A DNA stretch of 64,000 nucleotides from Rhizobacter sp. AJA081-3 (GCF_017795745.1 NZ_CP059067.1:2232001-2296000); one strand, 5' to 3'; counted from the stretch's first letter, positions 26,775-38,953 are shown. Notes: a model not told the origin generated them from the sequence alone. A program made the numbers and translations.

Positions 26775-28072
26775 CCACTCGCCTTCGCCGTGTCGATGCC
26801 GCGTTGCATGTTGACCGGCATCAGCAGGGCAAGCCCCAGTACAAAGAAGATCGCCGTGGACAAGATCGCCAGGCGATGGTTGCCGCTGGTCCACCAGGTG
26901 ACAAGACCGTAGGTCACCGGCCCCACGATGGCCGAAAGACGCGTCGCGAACGTCCACAAGCCGTAGAACTCGGCGCGTTGAGCTGCCGGTGCGAACAGGC
27001 CCGCCATCGCACGCCCTGCAGATTGACTCGAGCCCATGCACAGGCCGGCAATCACGGCAGCCAGCCAGAACAGGGCCGGCCCCTGCGCGAGCACGGCAAG
27101 CACCGTCATGACGATCCATCCGGCCAGCGTGATGGCCAACGCGCGCTTGTGCCCGATCGCGTCCTGCCAGTAGCCGAAGGCGAAGGCACCGACCGCGGCG
27201 GCGATGTTGACGAGGAAGACCAGCATCATCGTCTGCGCCTGCTTGAAGCCGAGCACTTGCTCGGCGTACACGGCGGCCAGTGCGATGACCACCGAGATGC
27301 CGGCCTGGTAGCAGGCGCCGCAGGCGAGCAGCCAGCTGAAGTCGCGCAACTCGCGGGCGCGGCGCGCGGTGGCGAACAACCGCTGCATGGCGGTGCCGAC
27401 GGGGTCGGCCGAATCGCGCGCAGGGCTGGGAGCCGCTCTTTCGCGCAGTAGCGCGAAGGTCGCCAGGGACGCACCGCCGTAGACCGACGCTGTGATCAGC
27501 ATCGTCACCGGCACAAACTCGGTGGCCGGCAGGCCGCGTGCCTGCGCCCACAGCACGTAGCCCAGGCTCAGGCCGAGCGACAACATGCCGCCGAAGTAGC
27601 CGAAGCTCCAACCCCAACCCGACACGCGTCCCATGGAGTGGGGGCGCGCCAGTTCGGGCAGGAAGGCCGCCGTGAGCGATTCACCGTACGAGTAGCAGAC
27701 GTTGGAGATCACCATTGCGATGACCGCGATCCACAGGTCGCCTCGGCCGACAGAGGCCAGCGCCACGGTGGCGGCCACACAGGCCGCCGTGGTCATCGCC
27801 AACAGCGCCTTCTTGCGCGCGTGCATGTCCGCGTAGGCGCCCAGTGCGGGAATCGTCAGCATCACGATCAGGCTGGAGGCGGCGATGACCAGCGTCCACG
27901 CCAGCGTGGCCCAGTCGGCCCCTTGCGCAGCAACACCGACGAAGTAGGTGTTGAAAACTGCCGTGAGCACGACGGTCGTGTAGCCCGAGTTGGCGAAGTC
28001 GTACATCGCCCAGCCGAACACCTCGCGCTTGCGAACGCCGTCGTTCAGCGCTTCCTGGGGAAACAGTGCCAT
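26771..28072 (-). CDS. MFS transporter, UMF1 (Atg22-like) family
   Basis: Twelve-span membrane carrier of unknown substrate. The 433 residues carry the UMF1 signature near the N terminus (REVFGWAMYDFANSGYTTVV), then ALGAYADMHARKKALL in the first loop, SWLLACGACYQAGISVVIALAAVYAE and SSQSAGRAMAGLFAPAAQRAEFYGLW. The ATG at 28072 lies 20 bases from tRNA-Leu on the same strand. Family placement is confident; what it exports or imports is not known. Confidence 0.87.
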   Translation of the reverse strand: MALFPQEALNDGVRKREVFGWAMYDFANSGYTTVVLTAVFNTYFVGVAAQGADWATLAWTLVIAASSLIVMLTIPALGAYADMHARKKALLAMTTAACVAATVALASVGRGDLWIAVIAMVISNVCYSYGESLTAAFLPELARPHSMGRVSGWGWSFGYFGGMLSLGLSLGYVLWAQARGLPATEFVPVTMLITASVYGGASLATFALLRERAAPSPARDSADPVGTAMQRLFATARRARELRDFSWLLACGACYQAGISVVIALAAVYAEQVLGFKQAQTMMLVFLVNIAAAVGAFAFGYWQDAIGHKRALAITLAGWIVMTVLAVLAQGPALFWLAAVIAGLCMGSSQSAGRAMAGLFAPAAQRAEFYGLWTFATRLSAIVGPVTYGLVTWWTSGNHRLAILSTAIFFVLGLALLMPVNMQRGIDTAKASG

Positions 28073-28092
28073 GCGGCCTCCGGTGCATCGCG

Positions 28093-28184
28093 TGGTGCCC
28101 GGGACGGGGATCGAACCCGTATGCCCTCTTGCGAGAGGCGGCGGATTTTAAGTCCGCTGTGTCTACCAACTTCACCACCCGGGC
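28093..28184 (-). tRNA. tRNA-Leu (anticodon TAA)
   Basis: A cloverleaf with acceptor GCCCGGG/CCCGGGC, anticodon TAA in GGACTTAAAATCC, a long class II variable arm (GCCTCTCGCAAGAGGGC) as expected for Leu, T arm GGTTCGATCCC, discriminator A and an encoded CCA. It reads UUA/UUG codons. Third in the order Gly-Cys-Leu, the same as E. coli glyW-cysT-leuZ. Confidence 0.97.
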
Positions 28185-28234
28185 GCGCCGCAGCGATTGT
28201 GCGCGACGCGGGCTCAGGCAGTGGCGGGAAGGTT

Positions 28235-28308
28235 TGGAGGCGCGGGCCGGAGTCGAACCGACCTACACGGATTTGCAATCCGGTGCATAACCGCTTTGCT
28301 ACCGCGCC
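28235..28308 (-). tRNA. tRNA-Cys (anticodon GCA)
   Basis: Acceptor GGCGCGG/CCGCGCC, anticodon GCA in GGATTGCAAATCC, T loop GTTCGACTC and encoded TCCA end. It lies between tRNA-Gly and tRNA-Leu on the same strand, 32 bases below a strong terminator that follows tRNA-Gly. Confidence 0.97.
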
Positions 28309-28339
28309 CCTGATCGACGGGTCTGAACCGCATTCTGAC

Positions 28340-28366
28340 AAAAAAGGGAAGCCTGGGCTTCCCTTT
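28340..28366 (-). terminator. Intrinsic terminator after tRNA-Gly
   Basis: On the minus strand GGGAAGCC-CA-GGCTTCCC followed by six T. It sits between tRNA-Gly and tRNA-Cys, so tRNA-Gly is probably its own transcript. Confidence 0.88.
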
Positions 28367-28385
28367 CGCTGACCGCTTCAGAATC

Positions 28386-28461
28386 TGGAGCGGGAGACGA
28401 GTCTCGAACTCGCGACCTCAACCTTGGCAAGGTTGCGCTCTACCAACTGAGCTACTCCCGC
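28386..28461 (-). tRNA. tRNA-Gly (anticodon GCC)
   Basis: Acceptor GCGGGAG/CTCCCGC, D arm AGCTCAGTTGGTAGAGC, anticodon GCC in ACCTTGCCAAGGT, T arm GAGTTCGAGACTC and encoded TCCA. It has its own TATAAT promoter and a terminator. Confidence 0.98.
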
Positions 28462-28472
28462 GTGAGCCTCGC

Positions 28473-28502
28473 ATTATAGGCGAGAAATCAGCCGGTTCGC
28501 AA
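28473..28502 (-). promoter_or_regulatory. Promoter of tRNA-Gly
   Basis: TATAAT (28473-28478, minus strand) with TTGCGA 18 bases upstream (28497-28502) and a predicted start about 5 bases before the tRNA. The -35 lies in the loop of the lon terminator hairpin. Confidence 0.7.
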
Positions 28503-28509
28503 ACCGGCT
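28483..28509 (-). terminator. Probable terminator of lon
   Basis: An 8-bp stem AGCCGGTT/AACCGGCT (28502-28509 with 28490-28497) followed by GATTTCT on the minus strand, 13 bases after the lon stop. The U-tract is short, so termination may be partial. Confidence 0.6.
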
Positions 28510-28521
28510 GTGTTTCCCGGC

Positions 28522-30936
<2,415 letters not shown>

Positions 30937-31037
30937 TGGAAACCTCTCTTTCTCAGGCCGATCTGAGGCCCGAGGCGTCAATTGCAAGGAGCCGCACCTG
31001 CGTCACTCGGTGCGGGGCACCGGAAAGTCCGGAAACG

Positions 31038-32306
31038 TCAAGCGCTGGCTTTGGCCTGCTCTCGGTAGACGAGCAAGGGTTTCGCTTCTTCTTCGATCGT
31101 GTGTTCGTCGAGCACCACCTTGGCCACGCCGTCGAGGTTGGGCAGGTCGAACATGGTGTCGATCAGGGCATGCTCCATGATGGACCGCAGGCCGCGCGCG
31201 CCGGTCTTGCGCGCCAGCGCCTTGCGGGAGATGGCCGCCAGCGCCGAGGGGCGGATTTCCAGCTCGACACCGTCCATGGAGAAGAGCTTCTGGTACTGCT
31301 TGAGCAGCGCGTTCTTCGGCTCGGTGAGGATCTGCACCAGCGCGTCCTCGGTGAGCTCGCCCAGCGTCGCCACGACCGGCAGGCGGCCGACCAGTTCGGG
31401 GATCAGTCCGAACTTGATCAAGTCTTCGGGCTCGACCTCGCGGAAGACTTCCGAGACACGTCGCTCCGACTTGCCGTGCACCGTGGCTCCGAAGCCGATG
31501 CCCGAACGTTCGGAGCGGTTCTGGATGACCTTCTCCAGCCCATCGAAGGCGCCGCCGCAGATGAACAGGATGTTCGTCGTGTCGATCTGCAGGAAGTCCT
31601 GGTTCGGATGCTTGCGCCCGCCCTGCGGCGGCACCGAAGCCATCGTGCCTTCGACGAGCTTGAGCAGCGCCTGCTGCACGCCTTCGCCCGACACGTCGCG
31701 AGTGATCGAGGGGTTGTCGGCCTTGCGCGAGATCTTGTCGATCTCGTCGATGTAGACGATGCCGCGCTGTGCCTTCTCGACGTCGTAGCCGCAGTTCTGC
31801 AGCAGCTTCTGGATGATGTTCTCGACGTCCTCGCCCACATACCCCGCTTCGGTCAGCGTGGTCGCGTCGGCGATGACGAAGGGCACGTTGAGCAGGCGGG
31901 CCAGCGTCTGCGCCAGCAGCGTCTTGCCCGAGCCGGTCGGCCCGATGAGCAGGATGTTGCTCTTGGACAGCTCGACTTCGTCCTTCGTCCGGCTCATGTG
32001 CTTGAGCCGCTTGTAGTGGTTGTAGACCGCCACCGCCAGCGTGCGCTTGGCGGCATCCTGCCCGATCACGTACTGGTCGAGGATGGACTTGATCTCGGTC
32101 GGGATCGGCAGGTCGGACTTGGCGGCGCGCGCTTCCGCGCCTTCGGCCGGCACTTCATCGCGGATGATGTCGTTGCAAAGCTCGATGCACTCGTCGCAGA
32201 TGAACACCGACGGGCCGGCGATCAGCTTCTTGACCTCGTGCTGGCTCTTGCCGCAGAAGGAGCAGTACAGAACCTTCTCGGTCGGGGAGCCCTTTTTGTC
32301 GGCCAT
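31038..32306 (-). CDS. clpX: ClpXP unfoldase subunit ClpX
   Basis: AAA+ unfoldase that feeds substrates to ClpP. The 422 residues begin with the C4 zinc domain (Cys15, Cys18, Cys37, Cys40), then Walker [19 protein letters not shown] near 120, Walker [11 protein letters not shown] near 185 and the IGF-type loop (SGIGFGA) that docks on ClpP. It is 118 bases from clpP; the gap holds an inverted repeat. Confidence 0.98.
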   Translation of the reverse strand: MADKKGSPTEKVLYCSFCGKSQHEVKKLIAGPSVFICDECIELCNDIIRDEVPAEGAEARAAKSDLPIPTEIKSILDQYVIGQDAAKRTLAVAVYNHYKRLKHMSRTKDEVELSKSNILLIGPTGSGKTLLAQTLARLLNVPFVIADATTLTEAGYVGEDVENIIQKLLQNCGYDVEKAQRGIVYIDEIDKISRKADNPSITRDVSGEGVQQALLKLVEGTMASVPPQGGRKHPNQDFLQIDTTNILFICGGAFDGLEKVIQNRSERSGIGFGATVHGKSERRVSEVFREVEPEDLIKFGLIPELVGRLPVVATLGELTEDALVQILTEPKNALLKQYQKLFSMDGVELEIRPSALAAISRKALARKTGARGLRSIMEHALIDTMFDLPNLDGVAKVVLDEHTIEEEAKPLLVYREQAKASA

Positions 32307-32373
32307 GGGTTGGGTGCCTGGGAGGGTGGCGCTGGTCGAATGATAGTTGAAAAGGCAACCTGCCCTTCCCTGT

Positions 32374-32401
32374 GGATAAGGCCGGGAAACGGCCCTTATC
32401 C
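32374..32401. repeat. Inverted repeat between clpP and clpX
   Basis: GGATAAGG (32374-32381) and CCTTATCC (32394-32401) are perfect 8-bp arms, extended inward by CCG/CGG with one bulged base. No U-tract follows on either strand. It could be an operator or an mRNA hairpin separating clpP and clpX expression. Confidence 0.5.
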
Positions 32402-32424
32402 GCGCCTGGACGCCCGGCGTGCGT

Positions 32425-33033
32425 TCAGGGCCGCTTGGCGATCACCTGGTCGATCAGACCATAGGCCTTGGCCTCTTCCGCATCGAGGAAGAAGTCACGC
32501 TCCATGTCGGCCTGGATCTTCTCCAGCGGCTGGCCGGTGCGCTCGGCGTAGATCCTGTTCAGTTGCTCACGGGTCTTGAGGATTTCGCGGGCATGGATCT
32601 CGATGTCGGTGGCCTGGCCCTGCGCGCCGCCCGATGGCTGGTGGATCATCACTCGCGAGTTCGGCAGCGCCACGCGCTTGCCCTTGGCGCCGGCCATCAG
32701 CAGGAAGGAGCCCATGCTGGCGGCCATGCCCAGGCACATCGTCGACACGTCCGGCTTGACGAACTGCATGGTGTCGTAGATCGACATGCCCGCCGTCACC
32801 GAGCCGCCCGGCGAGTTGATGTAGAGGTAGATGTCCTTGTCCGGGTTCTCGCTCTCCAGGAACAGCATCTGCGCCACCACGAGGTTGGCCGACTGGTCGG
32901 TCACCGGGCCGACCAGGAAGATGATGCGCTCGCGCAGCAGCCGGCTGTAGATGTCGTAGGCGCGCTCGCCGCGGCCCGAGGTTTCGATGACGATGGGCAC
33001 CATGCCCAGGCTGGTGGTGTCGAGCGCGCTCAT
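32425..33033 (-). CDS. clpP: ATP-dependent Clp protease proteolytic subunit
   Basis: Self-compartmentalised serine protease. The 202 residues have the catalytic Ser106 ([12 protein letters not shown]) and His131 (VMIHQPSGG), with the Asp in the C-terminal [16 protein letters not shown] region. Full length, with the usual short propeptide-like N terminus. Its message may be under heat-shock control: CTTGTGG-N12-CCCCGATAT about 35-60 bases upstream is a loose sigma-32-like match. Confidence 0.98.
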   Translation of the reverse strand: MSALDTTSLGMVPIVIETSGRGERAYDIYSRLLRERIIFLVGPVTDQSANLVVAQMLFLESENPDKDIYLYINSPGGSVTAGMSIYDTMQFVKPDVSTMCLGMAASMGSFLLMAGAKGKRVALPNSRVMIHQPSGGAQGQATDIEIHAREILKTREQLNRIYAERTGQPLEKIQADMERDFFLDAEEAKAYGLIDQVIAKRP

Positions 33034-33111
33034 GGCATTCCTTGGGGAAATGGGGTCTTCGGGGATATCGGGGTTGATTATGTGGCCACAAGAGCGGCGC
33101 TGCAGAAGCGG

Positions 33112-33146
33112 CGCGGGGCGCCGGCTTCGCAGCTCGGCGCCCCGCG
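33112..33146 (-). other. 12-bp GC hairpin between tig and clpP
   Basis: CGCGGGGCGCCG (33112-33123) and CGGCGCCCCGCG (33135-33146) form a perfect 12-bp stem with an 11-base loop, 32 bases after the tig stop. There is no U-tract. It may act as a weak terminator or RNA-stability element downstream of tig. Confidence 0.55.
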
Positions 33147-33177
33147 TGACGGGTTGCTCGGTCGTCCGCCCGAGGTG

Positions 33178-34485
33178 TCAGCCGACCATCAGCTCGTCGA
33201 ACGGCACCACCTTGTCGGTGACCTTGGCCTTGGCCAGCACGAACTCGGCCACGTTGTTCTCGATCACCACCGCCTCGACCTCGGCCATGCGCTGGCGGTC
33301 GCCCAGGTACCAGCGCACCACCTCGGCCGGGCGCTCGTAGCTCTGCGCCATCTCCTCGATGTGGGCCTGCAGCTGATCGGGCTTGGCCTGCAGGTTGTTG
33401 GCGCGCACCAGTTCGCCCACCACCAGGCCCAGGCGCACGCGGCGCTCGGCCTGCGGCTGGAAGATCTCGGCCGGGATCGGCGCGCTGTCGGCGTCCTTGA
33501 TGCCGCGCTTCTTGAGGTCGGCGCGGGCCGATTCGGTCATGCGCTCCACCTCGCCGGTGACCAGCGCCTTGGGCACGTCGAGCTCGGCCACCTTGATCAG
33601 CGCGTCCATCACGCTGGCCTTGTTGCGCGCGAGCACGCGAAACTTCACTTCGCGCTCCAGGTTGCGCTTGATGTCGGCACGCAGCGCCTCGACGGTGCCG
33701 TCCTTGATGCCCAGCGACTTGGCCAGCGCTTCATTGACTTCGGGCAAGTGCTGCGCCTCGATCTTCTTCAGCGTGACGAGGAAGTCGGCTTCCTTGCCGG
33801 CCACGTCCTTGCCGTGGTAGTCAGCCGGGAACTGCAGCGGGAAGGTCTTGCTCTCGCCGGCCTTCATGCCGCGCACGGCGGCGTCGAACTGCTCGAGCAT
33901 CTGGCCTTCGCCGATGATGAACTGGAAGGCCTCGGCCTTGCCGCCTTCGAAGGGCACGCCGTCGATCTTGCCTTCGAAGTCGATCGTCACGCGATCACCC
34001 TCGGCCGCGCCTTCGGCGGCGGCGCGCTGCTGGAAGGTGCGGCGCTGCTTGCGCAGGATGTCCAGGGTCTTGTCGATCGCAGCTTCGGTCACCTCGGTGG
34101 ACACGCGCTCGACCTCGGCAGTACCGATGTCGCCGAGCTTGACCTCCGGATAGACCTCGAAGGTGGCGTCGAAGGCGACCTGGCCCTCGGGTGCGCCTTC
34201 CTTCTCCGTGATCTTCGGCGAGCCGGCCACGCGCAGCTTGGCCTCGTTGACGGCTTCGTTGAAGACCTGGCCGACCTTGTCGTTCATGACCTCGTAGTGC
34301 ACCGAGTAGCCATATCGCTGGGCGACCACGCTCATCGGCACCTTGCCGGGGCGGAAGCCGTCGGCCTTGACGGTGCGGGCCAGGCGCTTCAGTCGAGACT
34401 CCACCTCCGACTGGATGGTGGTGGCAGCCAGCGTCAGCGTGATGCGGCGCTCGAGCTTTTCGAGGGTTTCGACTTGAACGGACAT
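33178..34485 (-). CDS. tig: Trigger factor
   Basis: Ribosome-bound chaperone and peptidyl-prolyl isomerase. The 435 residues start [20 protein letters not shown] and contain the ribosome-docking [12 protein letters not shown] motif near residue 45, the FKBP-like domain near 150-245 ([20 protein letters not shown]) and the helical C domain. First protein gene of the tig-clpP-clpX-lon proteostasis cluster, directly after tRNA-Leu. Confidence 0.98.
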   Translation of the reverse strand: MSVQVETLEKLERRITLTLAATTIQSEVESRLKRLARTVKADGFRPGKVPMSVVAQRYGYSVHYEVMNDKVGQVFNEAVNEAKLRVAGSPKITEKEGAPEGQVAFDATFEVYPEVKLGDIGTAEVERVSTEVTEAAIDKTLDILRKQRRTFQQRAAAEGAAEGDRVTIDFEGKIDGVPFEGGKAEAFQFIIGEGQMLEQFDAAVRGMKAGESKTFPLQFPADYHGKDVAGKEADFLVTLKKIEAQHLPEVNEALAKSLGIKDGTVEALRADIKRNLEREVKFRVLARNKASVMDALIKVAELDVPKALVTGEVERMTESARADLKKRGIKDADSAPIPAEIFQPQAERRVRLGLVVGELVRANNLQAKPDQLQAHIEEMAQSYERPAEVVRWYLGDRQRMAEVEAVVIENNVAEFVLAKAKVTDKVVPFDELMVG

Positions 34486-34514
34486 GTTGATCTCGAACTT
34501 GAGGGTTGAATGGC

Positions 34515-34601
34515 TGGTGCGCGGGGGGGGACTCGAACCCCCACACCATCGCTGGCGTCAGGACCTAAACCTGGTGCGTCTACCAATTTCGCCACCCGCG
34601 C
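34515..34601 (-). tRNA. tRNA-Leu (anticodon TAG)
   Basis: Acceptor GCGCGGG/CCCGCGC, anticodon TAG in AGGTTTAGGTCCT, long variable arm (GACGCCAGCGATGGTGT), T loop GGTTCGAGTCC and encoded ACCA. It sits between the RND gene and tig. A TAAAAT -10 candidate (minus strand, 34632-34637) overlaps the stop codon of the RND gene. Confidence 0.97.
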
Positions 34602-34634
34602 GTGGGGGACGGCCTCGACGGCAAACCCGGCATT

Positions 34635-37600
34635 TTAGCGGGATGCCGCGAGCCGCTCCTCGCGGGCCGGTTTGACGCGGAACCACGCCGCGTACATGGC
34701 CGGCAAGGCCAGCAGGGTCAGCGCGGTCGCCACGATCAATCCGCCCATGATGGCCACGGCCATCGGCCCCCAGAAGACGCTGCGCGACAACGGGATCATC
34801 GCCAGCACCGCCGCCGCCGCCGTCAGGATGATCGGCCGGAACCGTCGCACCGCTGCCTCGACGATCGCGTCCCAGGTCGCGACGCCGCGTTCACGATCGT
34901 GCTCGATCTGGTCAATCAGGATCACCGAGTTGCGCATGATCATGCCCATCAGCGCGATCACGCCGAGCAGCGCGACGAAACCGAACGGCCGGTTCAGCAG
35001 CAGCAGCGCCGCGGCCACGCCGGCGATGCCCATCGGCCCGGTCAGGAACACCAGCACCGAGCGGCTGAAGCTGTGCAGCTGCAGCATGAGCAGCGTGAAC
35101 ATGATGAACAGCATCAGCGGCGCACCGGCGGCGATCGAGCCCTGGCCCTTGCTGCTCTCCTCCACCGCGCCGGCCACCTCGATGCGGTAGCCCGGCAGCA
35201 TCTTCTCGCGGATGGGCCTGAACAAGGGGTCGAGCTGCGCCGTGACGGTGGCGCCCTGCAGGCCCTCGACGATGTCGCCCTGCACCGTGGCGGCGTAGTC
35301 GCGGCCCTCGCGCCACAGCACGCCCGGCTCCCAGGTGAACGAGGCCTTGGCGATCTGCGCCAGGGGAATGCTGCGCCCCGTCGTGGTCGGCACGTAGGCA
35401 CTGGCCAGGTCGGTGATGGCGTCGCGCTCCTCGAGCGGCTGGCGCAGCACGATGTCGATCAGCTTGTCGCCGTCGCGGTACTGGCCGATGTTGCTGCCGC
35501 TGTTGATGGTGCGCGAGGCCTGGGCGATGGCCTGGCTGGTCACGCCCAGCGCGCGCGCCTTCTCCTGGTCGACGTCCAGGCGAAGCACCTTGACCGACTC
35601 GTTCCAGTTGTCGTTAATGCCGCGCAGGTTCGGATTGCCGCGCATGATCGCCTTCACCTCGTCGGCGTAGGTTCGCACTTTGGCCGGGTCGGGCCCGACG
35701 ACGCGGAACTGCACCGGGTACGGCACCGGCGGCCCGTTGGGCAGCAGCTTGGCGCGGCCGCGCGCCTCAGGGAACTCGGTGGCCAGCAGTTCGGGCAGTT
35801 GCTTGCGCAGGCGTTCGCGCGCCGCCAGGTCCTTGGGCAGCACGATCATCTGCGCCACGTTGGTCTGCGGGAAGATCTGGTCAAGCACCAGGGCGAAACG
35901 CTCGGCGCCGCTGCCCACCCAGGTGGTGACATGGTCCACGCCTTCCAGCTTGATGATGCGCGACTCGACGCGCTTGGTGATCGCCTCGTTGGCAGCGTAG
36001 GAGGTGCCTTCCGGGTACCAGAGATCGACGAGCAGTTCCAGCCGGCTCGAGTCCGGGAAGAACTGGTTCTGCACCTTGCCCATGCCCATGAGCCCGAGCA
36101 CCAGCGTGCCGATGGTCAGACCGATGGTGATCCAGCGGTGCTTCACGCACCAGTTCACCAGCGCGCGAAAGCGCGTGTAGAACGGCGTGTCGAACAGCTC
36201 GTGCGGCTCGCCGGCCACGTTGCCGTTGTCCTTGTGCTTGAGGATCAGCGTGCCGAGGTAGGGCACGAAGTACACGGACACCAGCCATGAGATCAGCAGC
36301 GCCGCCGCCGTGACCGCGAAGATCGCGAAGGTGTACTCGCCCACCGTCGATTTCGCCATGCCGATGGGCAGGAAGCCCACCGCGGTAATCAGCGTGCCGG
36401 TGAGCATGGGCATCGCCGTGGCCTCGTAGGCGAAGGTGGCAGCGCGCACCTTGTCGTAGCCCTCCTCGAGCTTGCGCACCATCATCTCGACGGCAATGAT
36501 GGCGTCGTCCACCAGCAGGCCCAGCGCGATGATCAGCGAGCCCAGCGAGATCTTGTGCAGGCCCACGCCCCAGTAGTACATGACCACGAAGGTGATGGCC
36601 AGCACCAGCGGAATGGTGATGCCCACCACCAGGCCCGGCCGCCAGTCGATGCGGAAGGGCTTGAAGTGCAGGCCCAGGCTGATGAAGCTCACCGCGAGCA
36701 CGATCACCACCGCCTCGATCAGCACGCGCACGAACTCGCCGACCGAGCGCGATACGACGGTCGACTGGTCCTGGAACTGGTGCAGCTCGATGCCCGCCGG
36801 CAGCTCGGCGCGGATCGTCTGCGCCGCAGTGTGAAGGGCCTGGCCGAGCTCGATGATGTCGCCGCCCTTGGCCATCGAGATGCCCAGCGCGATGACTTCG
36901 CGGCCTTGGTGGCGCACCTTCACCTGCGGCGGGTCGACGTAGGCGCGGCGGATCTGCGCGATGTCGCCGAGCTTGAAGCTCGCACCGTTGGCGCGGATCG
37001 GGAACACCTTCAGCTCATCGAGCGTGTTGAACTGCCCGCCGACGCGCACCTGCAGGTAATCGGTGGGTGAGTTGATCGTGCCGGCCGACTCGACCGCGTT
37101 CTGCTGGCCGATCTGCGCGAGCACCAGGTTGAAGTCCAGGCCCAGCTGCGCCAGGCGCTTCTGCGAGATCTCGATGAAGACCTTCTCGTCCTGTGCGCCG
37201 AACACCTGGACCTTGTTGACGTCCTTCACCTTGAGCAGCCGTTGACGCACGCGGTCGGCTTGCTCCTTGAGCTCCTGGTACGTGAAGCCGTCGGCCGACA
37301 GCGCGTAGATCGAGCCGTAGACGTCACCGAACTCGTCGTTGAAGAAGGGGCCGATCACGCCGGCCGGCAGCGTGGCGCGCATGTCGCCGACCTTCTTGCG
37401 CACCGTGTACCAGATCTGCTGCATCTCGCGCGGCGGCGAATTGTCCTTCACCTGGAAGATGATCAGCGCCTCGCCGGGCTTGGAGTAGCTGCGGATCTTG
37501 TCGGCGTAAGGCACTTCCTGCAGCGTCTTCTCGAGCTTGTCGGTCACCTGATCGGCCACTTGCTGCGCCGTGGCGCCGGGCCAGAACACGCGCATCGCCA

Positions 37601-37787
37601 TGGCGCGGAAGGTGAACGGCGGGTCCTCGTCCTGCCCGAGCTGGAAATAGGCCGCGAAGCCGAGCACCAGCAGCACGAGCAGCAGGTAGCGAGTCAACGC
37701 CGGGTGGTCGAGCGCCCAGCGAGAGATGTTGAAGCGCGACGTCGTCGCGGGGGCGGTCGGCAGGCTGTCCACGTGCGCCCCGCTCAC
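34635..37787 (-). CDS. RND efflux transporter permease
   Basis: Proton-driven inner-membrane pump of a tripartite efflux system. The 1050 residues fit AcrB-type permeases: a first span near residue 30, a large periplasmic loop, a helix block from about 345 with the proton-relay LGLLVDDAIIAVEMMVR, a second loop and a C-terminal helix block (LLGVIALMGMIMRNSVILIDQIEH). QDEDPPFTFRAM near the N terminus suggests the TriC/MexK-like branch. The GTG start at 37787 overlaps the adaptor stop (GTGA), indicating coupling. Substrate unknown; no outer-membrane channel gene follows. Confidence 0.92.
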   Translation of the reverse strand: MSGAHVDSLPTAPATTSRFNISRWALDHPALTRYLLLVLLVLGFAAYFQLGQDEDPPFTFRAMAMRVFWPGATAQQVADQVTDKLEKTLQEVPYADKIRSYSKPGEALIIFQVKDNSPPREMQQIWYTVRKKVGDMRATLPAGVIGPFFNDEFGDVYGSIYALSADGFTYQELKEQADRVRQRLLKVKDVNKVQVFGAQDEKVFIEISQKRLAQLGLDFNLVLAQIGQQNAVESAGTINSPTDYLQVRVGGQFNTLDELKVFPIRANGASFKLGDIAQIRRAYVDPPQVKVRHQGREVIALGISMAKGGDIIELGQALHTAAQTIRAELPAGIELHQFQDQSTVVSRSVGEFVRVLIEAVVIVLAVSFISLGLHFKPFRIDWRPGLVVGITIPLVLAITFVVMYYWGVGLHKISLGSLIIALGLLVDDAIIAVEMMVRKLEEGYDKVRAATFAYEATAMPMLTGTLITAVGFLPIGMAKSTVGEYTFAIFAVTAAALLISWLVSVYFVPYLGTLILKHKDNGNVAGEPHELFDTPFYTRFRALVNWCVKHRWITIGLTIGTLVLGLMGMGKVQNQFFPDSSRLELLVDLWYPEGTSYAANEAITKRVESRIIKLEGVDHVTTWVGSGAERFALVLDQIFPQTNVAQMIVLPKDLAARERLRKQLPELLATEFPEARGRAKLLPNGPPVPYPVQFRVVGPDPAKVRTYADEVKAIMRGNPNLRGINDNWNESVKVLRLDVDQEKARALGVTSQAIAQASRTINSGSNIGQYRDGDKLIDIVLRQPLEERDAITDLASAYVPTTTGRSIPLAQIAKASFTWEPGVLWREGRDYAATVQGDIVEGLQGATVTAQLDPLFRPIREKMLPGYRIEVAGAVEESSKGQGSIAAGAPLMLFIMFTLLMLQLHSFSRSVLVFLTGPMGIAGVAAALLLLNRPFGFVALLGVIALMGMIMRNSVILIDQIEHDRERGVATWDAIVEAAVRRFRPIILTAAAAVLAMIPLSRSVFWGPMAVAIMGGLIVATALTLLALPAMYAAWFRVKPAREERLAASR

Positions 37788-38917
37788 TTCACCGTCACCG
37801 CGGTGGCGGGCACGGCGCTGGCGGACGAGGCCGAGGGCACGCCGGGGTCGACGTAGAACTTCACCTTCTGGCCCGGGTTGAGCACGTGCACGCCAGCGGT
37901 GACGACCACCTGGCCGGCCTGCAGGCCAGCCGCGATCACGGCCTCGTTGCCATCGGCACCGGCCACTTGCACCGGCTGCGCGCGCACCGTCATGCTCGAT
38001 CGATCGACCAGCCAGACGATGCTCTTGCCCTGCTCTTCCTTCAGTGCGGACAGCGGCAGTTTCACGATGCCCGCCGTCTGCGGCATCTCGACCAGCACGG
38101 TGGCCGTCTGCCCCAGCCGCACCGCGGCGTTGCCGATGTCGGCCTTGACGAGGAAGGTGCGCGTCACCGGTTCGGCCGCCGCCGAGATCTCGCGGATGGT
38201 GGCCGTCATTGGCGTCGCGTCGGCGCCCCACAGGCGCACCTTGAAGCGGCCCGGCACGCCGGCCAGTTGCTTGATCAGGCCGACCTTGTCTTCCGGCACC
38301 GAGAAGATCACGTCACGCGGTCCGTCGTGGGCCAGGCGCACCACCGGCGCCCCCGCGGCCACGACCATGCCAGGCTCGGCGTCGACCCCGGTGATCACGC
38401 CCTTCGCATCGGCCACCAGCGACGCATAGGCCGCCTGGTTGCCCTGAACGCTGTTCTGGGCGCGAGCCTGGGCCAGCTGGGCCTGCGCGGACTTCAGCGT
38501 TGTCTCGCGCCGCTCCAGTTCCGCCGAGCTGATGAAGCCCTGGTCGCGCAGGTCCTTGAAGCGCCGGAAGTCCGCCGCGGCCTGGTCGAGGTTCACCTGC
38601 GCCGCCGAGAGCGCTGCGCGCGCCGACTCCTGGCCGAGCTGGAGGTCCTGCGGGTCGAGTTGCGCCAGCACCTGCCCGGCCTTCACCACGTCGCCCAGGT
38701 CTGCCGCACGTCGAACGATCTTCCCTCCGACGCGGAAACCCAGCCTCGATTCGGTTCGTGCGCGCACCTCGCCCGCGTATTCGTGCGTGCCGCCGGCCGT
38801 CTGCGGCGCGATGGTCAGGGTGCGCACCGCGCGGATGGGGTCTGGAGCGGGCTCCTGCCTGGAGCAGGCTGCCAGCGCGACGAGGCTGGCAAGCACGATG
38901 ACGATCGGCGGCTTCAT
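37784..38917 (-). CDS. RND efflux periplasmic adaptor (membrane fusion protein)
   Basis: Lipoprotein adaptor that bridges the permease to an outer-membrane channel. The 377 residues begin with a lipoprotein signal (LVALAACS, Cys18), then the split barrel-sandwich domain (RLGFRVGGKIVRRAADLGDVVKAGQ), a helical hairpin with heptad Gln/Ala/Arg residues (near 85-155), the second lipoyl half (GVITGVDAEPGMVVAAG) and beta-barrel regions. First gene of the efflux operon, 37 bases after a palindromic operator. Confidence 0.93.
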   Translation of the reverse strand: MKPPIVIVLASLVALAACSRQEPAPDPIRAVRTLTIAPQTAGGTHEYAGEVRARTESRLGFRVGGKIVRRAADLGDVVKAGQVLAQLDPQDLQLGQESARAALSAAQVNLDQAAADFRRFKDLRDQGFISSAELERRETTLKSAQAQLAQARAQNSVQGNQAAYASLVADAKGVITGVDAEPGMVVAAGAPVVRLAHDGPRDVIFSVPEDKVGLIKQLAGVPGRFKVRLWGADATPMTATIREISAAAEPVTRTFLVKADIGNAAVRLGQTATVLVEMPQTAGIVKLPLSALKEEQGKSIVWLVDRSSMTVRAQPVQVAGADGNEAVIAAGLQAGQVVVTAGVHVLNPGQKVKFYVDPGVPSASSASAVPATAVTVK

Positions 38918-38953
38918 GCGGATCCTTGCGGTGGGATGTCTGCAGAGTAAATG

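Noticed and set aside
28085-28315. Possible protein-coding frames of about 60-75 codons across the tRNA cluster
   Set aside because: They run through tRNA-Leu and tRNA-Cys and are incidental.
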